This document shows positions 58,330-64,000 of a stretch of 64,000 nucleotides of DNA, piece by piece (positions within the stretch are counted from its first letter, which is position 1; the number at the start of each line of letters is the position of its first letter). The DNA is from Lepeophtheirus salmonis. Its lineage: Eukaryota; Arthropoda; Copepoda; Siphonostomatoida; Caligidae. The stretch spans positions 12,980,301 through 13,044,300 of the forward strand of contig NC_052133.2 in the NCBI RefSeq assembly GCF_016086655.4, read 5' to 3'. The position numbers were made by a program, and so were the translations under genes. The notes beneath the pieces were generated by a model. That model worked only from the letters and a program-made list of their open reading frames with translations, did not search any database and was not told the origin of the DNA.

Positions 58330-61300
58330 GAGCCTAACGTCATTATTAGCGAAAAAAAATTCTTTGTCAAAATTTACCTTTTTTGTCTTCTTGGAGAATA
58401 ATTTTCTGTTCTCTTGTGAATGAGTCAAGTACTGTAATGTTTCTACTTTCATTTACTTCATTATTCATATACTTTTTGCTTGAACAATTATGGAGAAGGA
58501 TTAATGATCTAAAGTGATTTTCAAATACAGTTTGGTCAGTAGGTTTCCAATTAGGAAGATATTTAAGATTTAATATCCATTTTTTTTTCTTCGTGCGACT
58601 TCTTTTGGATTTTTGGGAATGGGAAATTTAACTCAGTTCTATTTTTGCATACTCGGACATCACAATGTTGTTTCAAATTTGCTTTATAATAATATGTAAG
58701 TAGTAAATATTTAAGACAAGAAAAAATTATATACGTATTATTACTTATTCAAGCTTATTAATACTACGTACTAACTACAATTTATAAATGCGTGACGTCA
58801 TAGAAAAGCGACATCTTGCGAAAATATTAAGACAAATATTGACCATACTATATCATCAGGCTAACGGTGATCGATGCACTACTTAGTTTAATGGTTTAGT
58901 ATGTATGAATCATAAAAAATAAAAACACACTGAGTATGGTGGGCACCAGTAACTCCTTGCTATGCTGTGCTCTATTTTTTTCTTTATATACTTCTTTCTG
59001 CCTTTTATTTACTTTTCTCTCTCTCTTTCCATTCATGTATTTTAATTAGTATTGGATCGAAGACTACATTCATGGTCAGTCTTTTTTTCATCGGTCCAAT
59101 CTTTTTCATCAGTCCTAGGTACCGATAAGTTGGTTCTTCAGTCCTAGCTAGCTATTGTTTTCCTTTTTTTCACTTCTGGTCAGTGACATCGAATTTATCG
59201 TATACAAAGGGAACTGTTGTTCTTCCTGTTATTGGTCTCTTATTTTATCATAATAAATGTGCATTTTCAGTATATGTTATGATTTGAATAAATATATAGG
59301 CGGGTATGTTAAAATTAATTTTCTTTGTGAGCGCTCTAAAGACTCATCAGTAGATTTGGATTTTTTGCAAGAGCGCAGTCGGAAAACGGTAGACAATTTT
59401 AGACCCTTGTTAATAATGCCAGGCTGGTTGATGATTTTGGAGGGGAAAATTGAATTACTGCTATCAAGAGGATAATCTTCTACATTTTAAATAGTAATAA
59501 AGGCGGGAAAATATTGTAACTATATTTAAATTCTTATATATTTATTTTATTATGCATTTTTAAAACAACTGACTCAATACATAAGCAATAATGCTTACTT
59601 CAGAGGGAGAAGTTAACTCCACCACGACTGATTAAAAATTAAACAAATAAGAAGAAAGAGCAGACAAAACAGTCGTTTTTTTCATTTCTAATCACTATCC
59701 TTAGTTTCATGTTTACACAGATCTCTTTGTTACTCCTCGAGTCATCCCTATATCTAATTTTTTCATATTATTATGCTTTCATTTGTGAGGAAAGAACACG
59801 TCATATGAATTTATACAAGTATGGTTATATTGAGTAGTTATGTCCTAGGACTGATCCAACATTAGCTATGTGTGAGTATGCTCATAAAAAGGGAATATAA
59901 CACTCAGGATTTCTGGAGAAGTTATCTTCTATTTTATGAAAGAACAATTTGTCTTTTAGCCGAAGCCTAATTACTCCGGACAATGCTAGGTACTACCGCT
60001 AGCACTTTATACTCCTGTAATGTTTATAAAATAAAAATAAAAATACTTTTATAATACTTAATTGCATCTCCTATCCTTGAAGAAGATAAGTTATACAACT
60101 GTTTAAAGACATATTACAATTATTACAAAATAATATCATTTGTAGTTTATGCAAGATATTATACGGGTATGTATATTTATAAGGATTCACATAATCTATT
60201 CTTATTATACTCCACGTTGCTTACTTATGCATATTTATATTATTAAACGCTACACTGCTCTGTCAATTCAACTTCTGCAATAACACTAATAGCAGGAGCT
60301 TACTAAAGAGACTCTACAAAAGGAAACATCAACTAAGGTGGTGGATGCAGGAGGATTAAGGTCACTCACGACTTTTTATAATTTGACAGAAGTAAGCTGC
60401 TCCATTTTAATAACGCAACAAATATAATATTAAAAACACTGCCCCGTACTTGTATTTTACTCTAAGATTACTAGACCTAACACAAAATGTAAGATTTGCT
60501 ACATGTAAACTGAGCCTGGGACTTACATCTTATTTTCATATTAGTAATGAAAAAAAAAGGGGGGGGGGGAAGTGAACATCTTTGTGGCGATAACATAAAA
60601 GAGAGCTGAGATACTTTTTCTCAATATTGCGACAGTATGACAAGCATATCTGTTGATATGAGTACTATAATTTATATTAATTCAAAAGAGTGATAAAATC
60701 CTTAGGAGCCACGGGATTTAAGATTAACTGAACTTTATAAAAATCGGATATTTGGTAACATTGATCATAAAAGATACTGTGACGTCATGACGTGAAAATT
60801 ATTATTAAAGAAGAGTGTATAAGTATTCACGCTGCAAGAATAAAGAAAATAAGGAAGGGATTAGCTGGTTAAAAACCTGCCTCACCAACTGAAATTGATT
60901 AGATTCATGATATCAAAATTCAAATACCGCACGATCAAATTGATTGAATTTGTATATAATAAGTTCATGTAAAAATTTAAACAAATATCATTCATATTAA
61001 TAACTTGTTGAACAGTTTTTCAGTGGTTTAATATTGTATTTGACTCTTGAAAAATTCCTCCTCAGTTTTTCATTGAAGTAAAAAACTTATATTGCGTTTT
61101 TCTGTTTCATCTAAGAAATTCCCACCTTCTTTTATGTAGTCGGCGTTATCACCACACATCTATCTGCATTTGTCTTGTAACTTTGAACAACTGCATTTAA
61201 TCATTTATGAATATTTTTCAATTTTCTTTAGATAGGAGATTTACACCAGTATCTTAATATTAAATATATTTTGATAATAATAAAAATCATCAGTATAGAG

Positions 61301-61960
61301 AAGAAATCAATAATATTTTAAAAATAAGTGGATATTATGTACAAAACATTGGGAGCTGGGAGTGGCCGAGTTATACAAAATTATCTGTATATCACGGAGT
61401 CCAACTTATAAATGGAATCGATATCGGATAAATGGATTGTGTTAGAGATGAGCGACTTCTGCGTTATATACATTAAGCACAGTGAAGGGATCTTATGAAT
61501 GGAATCGTTTGCTTAGAGTCCGGGACGAACCAGAGTTGACTTACAAGAATTTCAAAGAAGGAGTTGTGGATAGAGGGTGAGAACTCTTTCTGTTTCTCAC
61601 TAGGTCTTTCAGTAGATTATTCTGTCGTATTATAGAACTTCTTAGTTCTTATATATAGAAGTATACGATGATTCCGTGGAAGATCTGGAGGAATTTATAT
61701 ATAGGCAAAATTATTAACAAGATCCAAAGTCACTATCACAGACCTTGATATGAAGAGGCACCAGCACAATCAACTATCCTTGCGTTAAAGGAAATGAAAT
61801 CCACCGAGTGAAATACATGTTTATGGGATTTTGACTTCTTAAGAGTCAAGATATCTTGAACAGACCATGGCATATTATAACATCCCCCACCTTGATAAAT
61901 TCTCAACTCAAGTTTTTATATACTACAAATATTTTTTTCATAGTTATCTATGGTTTTCAT
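58330..61960. other. AT-rich intergenic region
   Basis: No gene recognised. It contains a GGTCAGTC/ATCGGTCC stretch at 59070-59140, the fourth window-start repeat copy at about 59640-59730, a G-run at 60559-60568 and CRE-like TGACGTCA words at 58793 and 60781. A 72-codon frame at 59257-59475 has no recognised family. Confidence 0.4.
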
Positions 61961-61969
61961 TTCTAAGTG

Positions 61970-62045
61970 GTACACTTGTGACGTCACTCAGTTTAGCAAA
62001 TCAGAATGATGTATCTAAGCTACGCACCTTCCCCTTTCACCACTA
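61970..62045 (+). repeat. TGACGTC-bearing dispersed repeat, copy 2
   Basis: CTTGTGACGTCACTCAGTTT, GCAAATCAGAATGA and ATCTAAGCTACGCACCTTCC match 44475-44545. Confidence 0.7.
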
Positions 62046-62179
62046 TGAAGGCAACAGAAATATCAATGGAGAAAAAAAATGATCACATGGAACATAGGTC
62101 TATATTATCTGCCGGTATGATAAAAAGGGGAAATGGAAAATTAAGGTTTCTTGTAATATGTGCAGTAAAGTAAATCTGG

Positions 62180-63300
62180 AGAATTTTTTGGCTGGCCTGT
62201 TTATTTGAAATTGGTAATCTGAAGAATAAATTTTCTTTTCCTGAGCAGTTTTTACTTGTCAATATAATTTAATTACTGAGTAGTGAACATCCTTTCCTAA
62301 ATAAATTCAATTATATTTAAAACCTAATTGGACATTTGTTGTTGAGTTATAAATTTAAAAGGGTTTTACCCCCTCTATTGTGCGTGTACACACAATTTAG
62401 GTTTGGGTGTTACTTATAATCAATGATTTAAATCCGATGTGTTTTTTAGCTGACCTGTTAATTTGTTATTGGAATCATAATAAGGAATTTTCTTTTCCTT
62501 AGCAGTTGTCATTAATAATTGATTCCTGAGTAGTGAACATCATTCCCTAAACAGACTCAATTATATTCAAAACCTCTTTGAACGTTCGTGTGTCTACGTA
62601 AAAGACTGAGCGTAATCCTGAGGATTTGTTGCAGACTTGCAGTTGTAAGTCCTTGGTAGACTCAGACTGAATAGGGGGTTGACATCGGAGTAATTCTAGC
62701 AAATGCCCTTGTATATATCCTTTTCTCCTTCCTCTCTTGTCTCAGCTAATTGTAGCTTATCTAATGAAACGTCATAAGTATTATTCGTTCTCTCCTCCGA
62801 AACATTCTTGAAATTGTTAGAGCTACCATGTTGATTTTTGGGATTTTTTTGTTTTTTTTTACATACCTATTCTATACTGGATTTTCATCATTACTTATAA
62901 TATAGAGAGATATCAGGGTTATACTTATTTAACCAGCTTTAGAGTTGATGCATAGTTGTTAAAACCATGCGTATAATGGCCATGTTAAAAAAAGAAAACG
63001 AAAATCCACATGGTAACGTTGACCATTTTAAGAATGTTTTGGAAGAGATCAGCTACAATCAGTTGTGACGTGGGAGGTGGGGGAGAAGGATATTGGCAAG
63101 AATTTCTTCAATGCCAATCCCCAATACCACTATTAGTCATACAAGGACTTACAAGTATAACTCTGCAACAAATCCTCAAGGTTACTCTCCGTTTTTTATG
63201 AGGGCTCAGGAATGTACAATCAGGGGTTGAATATAAGTGAATTTATTTAAGAAAGGAAGTTCACTACGCAGGAATTAAATAATAAAGAAATAGCATTCTT
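62180..63300. repeat. Foldback repeat family R1, long copy with tandem head and palindromic arms
   Basis: Two tandem head units (62170-62340 and 62440-62580) share TTTTTTAGCTGACCTGTT-, TTTTCTTTTCCT.AGCAGTT and GAGTAGTGAACATC. A large imperfect palindrome follows. The left arm at about 62600-62860 (CTGAGGATTTGTTGCAGA, GTTGTAAGTCCTTG, AAACATTCTTGAAATTGTTA, ACCATGTTGATTTT) pairs with the right arm at about 62990-63195 (ATCCACATGGTAACGTTGAC, AAGAATGTTTTGGA, CAAGGACTTACAAG, TCTGCAACAAATCCTCAAGG). The loop is about 130 bp. Confidence 0.7.
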
Positions 63301-63369
63301 CAGATAACCCAAGGTTAATAGAAATACAAAGTTATACCATAACACGTGTACAACTGGTGTTTGACTTCC

Positions 63370-63520
63370 ACCGCGCTTTTTAAAAATGACGTCATAGATA
63401 ATGATTGGTTGTGTGTTTTGTCAAAATATGCTTGTCCTGCCCAGCAGTCGGTACTATACATCAAATTGAAAATTCTAACACACCCGATTACATGATGGCC
63501 TAACCTTGTATTTCTATTAA
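63370..63520 (-). repeat. Inverted copy of the 37.5-kb duplicated repeat
   Basis: The reverse complement reads CATCATGTAATCGGGTGTGT, TTCAATTTGATGTATAGTAC, CGACTGCTGGGCAGGACAAG and CACAACCAATCATTATCTA before GACGTCA. It matches 37480-37600 closely. Confidence 0.7.
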
Positions 63521-63833
63521 ACTTGAGATCACCAATGTAACATATTAATATTATATATACACATATACGTAGGGCCGTCTACAGGAGATGGGCTGGAAGG
63601 GGTTAAGTGCCCTTCCAAATCAAAGATTTTTTTTGTTGTTATCCGGGTTTTTTTTTGTAGTAAAATGGTCAAATTTAGGGTCAAATCAAAAATGTAAACC
63701 TCAATAATCCTTATTTTTATTCTACGTTATGAGCATAATCACACATATCGACTTATTACTTAGATGTACTCTCCTCATGAATGAGATAATAAGAACAGCT
63801 TTTCTATATTTTTTTACATATTACGTGATAGGT

Positions 63834-64000
63834 AAGGTTGATAATTTTGGTAAGAATACAAAAGCGTGCGAGGAGAAGAGAAGAAATAATTATGGCATCA
63901 TTGATTAAATAATATACATCTTCTTTTATCAAGAACGTTATCAATCCTGGCTTTATTATTCAATATTAATATAATATTAGATGGTGATAGTCGATAGAGA
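63834..64000 (-). repeat. Approximately 170-bp repeat at window end, inverted copy of 18031-18203
   Basis: The reverse complement runs TCTCTATCGACTATCACCAT through TTCTCCTCGCACGCTTTTGT to TACCAAAATTATCAACCTT. It reaches the last base, so it may continue outside the window. Confidence 0.75.

Noticed and set aside
1..64000. CRISPR array, bacterial operon, phage or plasmid features
   Set aside because: No regularly spaced identical repeats, no dense gene packing and no ribosome binding sites; introns and retroelements mark nuclear eukaryotic DNA.

Overview
The window looks like non-model arthropod nuclear DNA. It is AT-rich, its genes are split by introns with GT-AG borders, and most of it consists of decayed transposons and dispersed repeats. 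The mix of Tc1/mariner, LINE, BEL/Pao and P/THAP relics, together with an SLC22 carrier and a C2H2 zinc-finger gene, would fit a crustacean such as a parasitic copepod. The species is an inference; no rRNA or mitochondrial marker is present to fix it.

Only two host loci can be supported, both on the plus strand. From 2651 to 12947 lies an SLC22-type (organic cation/anion transporter-like) gene. Five exons are recognisable with matching splice phases, but it has an in-frame stop, a frameshift and no visible exon for the extracellular loop, so it is probably a pseudogene. A LINE relic (about 9.1-12.1 kb) sits in its third visible intron. From 21713 to about 35010 lies a multi-exon C2H2 zinc-finger gene with an intact reading frame over six exons. 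It has a GC-AG first intron, and its last intron is filled with transposons. A probable terminal exon lies at about 34.85-35.01 kb.

The rest is repeats. Five elements with clear terminal inverted repeats and TA duplications are 731-901 bp, and each lacks part of its transposase (18806-19628, 24781-25511, 26041-26808, 31959-32859, 35068-35883). Further transposase fragments lie at 4.6-5.2, 31.3-31.7, 39.1-39.9, 47.9-48.2 and 48.7-49.5 kb. LINE fragments lie at 9.1-12.1 and 28.1-29.6 kb (plus strand) and at 40.8-41.6 and 46.4-46.8 kb (minus strand). There is a BEL/Pao pol tail at 30.65-31.0 kb, a TRIM-like miniature LTR element at 14126-14932, a tRNA-headed SINE at about 19.9-20.14 kb with a truncated copy at 48.5-48.6 kb, and a decayed THAP/P-element-like transposase at 42.6-44.05 kb.

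Several unnamed repeat families recur in direct and inverted orientation: a foldback family (25.7, 27.5, 31.8, 33.4, 50.5, 53 and 62-63 kb), an approximately 110-bp unit family (4.1, 6.2, 29.7 and 55.2-56.5 kb), a GACCGATTTTT family (23.6-24.6, 57.7-58.3 and 59.1 kb), an AT-rich element family (24, 50 and 52.4-52.9 kb) and others. No operon, CRISPR array, rRNA or intact tRNA was seen. All similarity statements come from reading by eye; no search or alignment was run.
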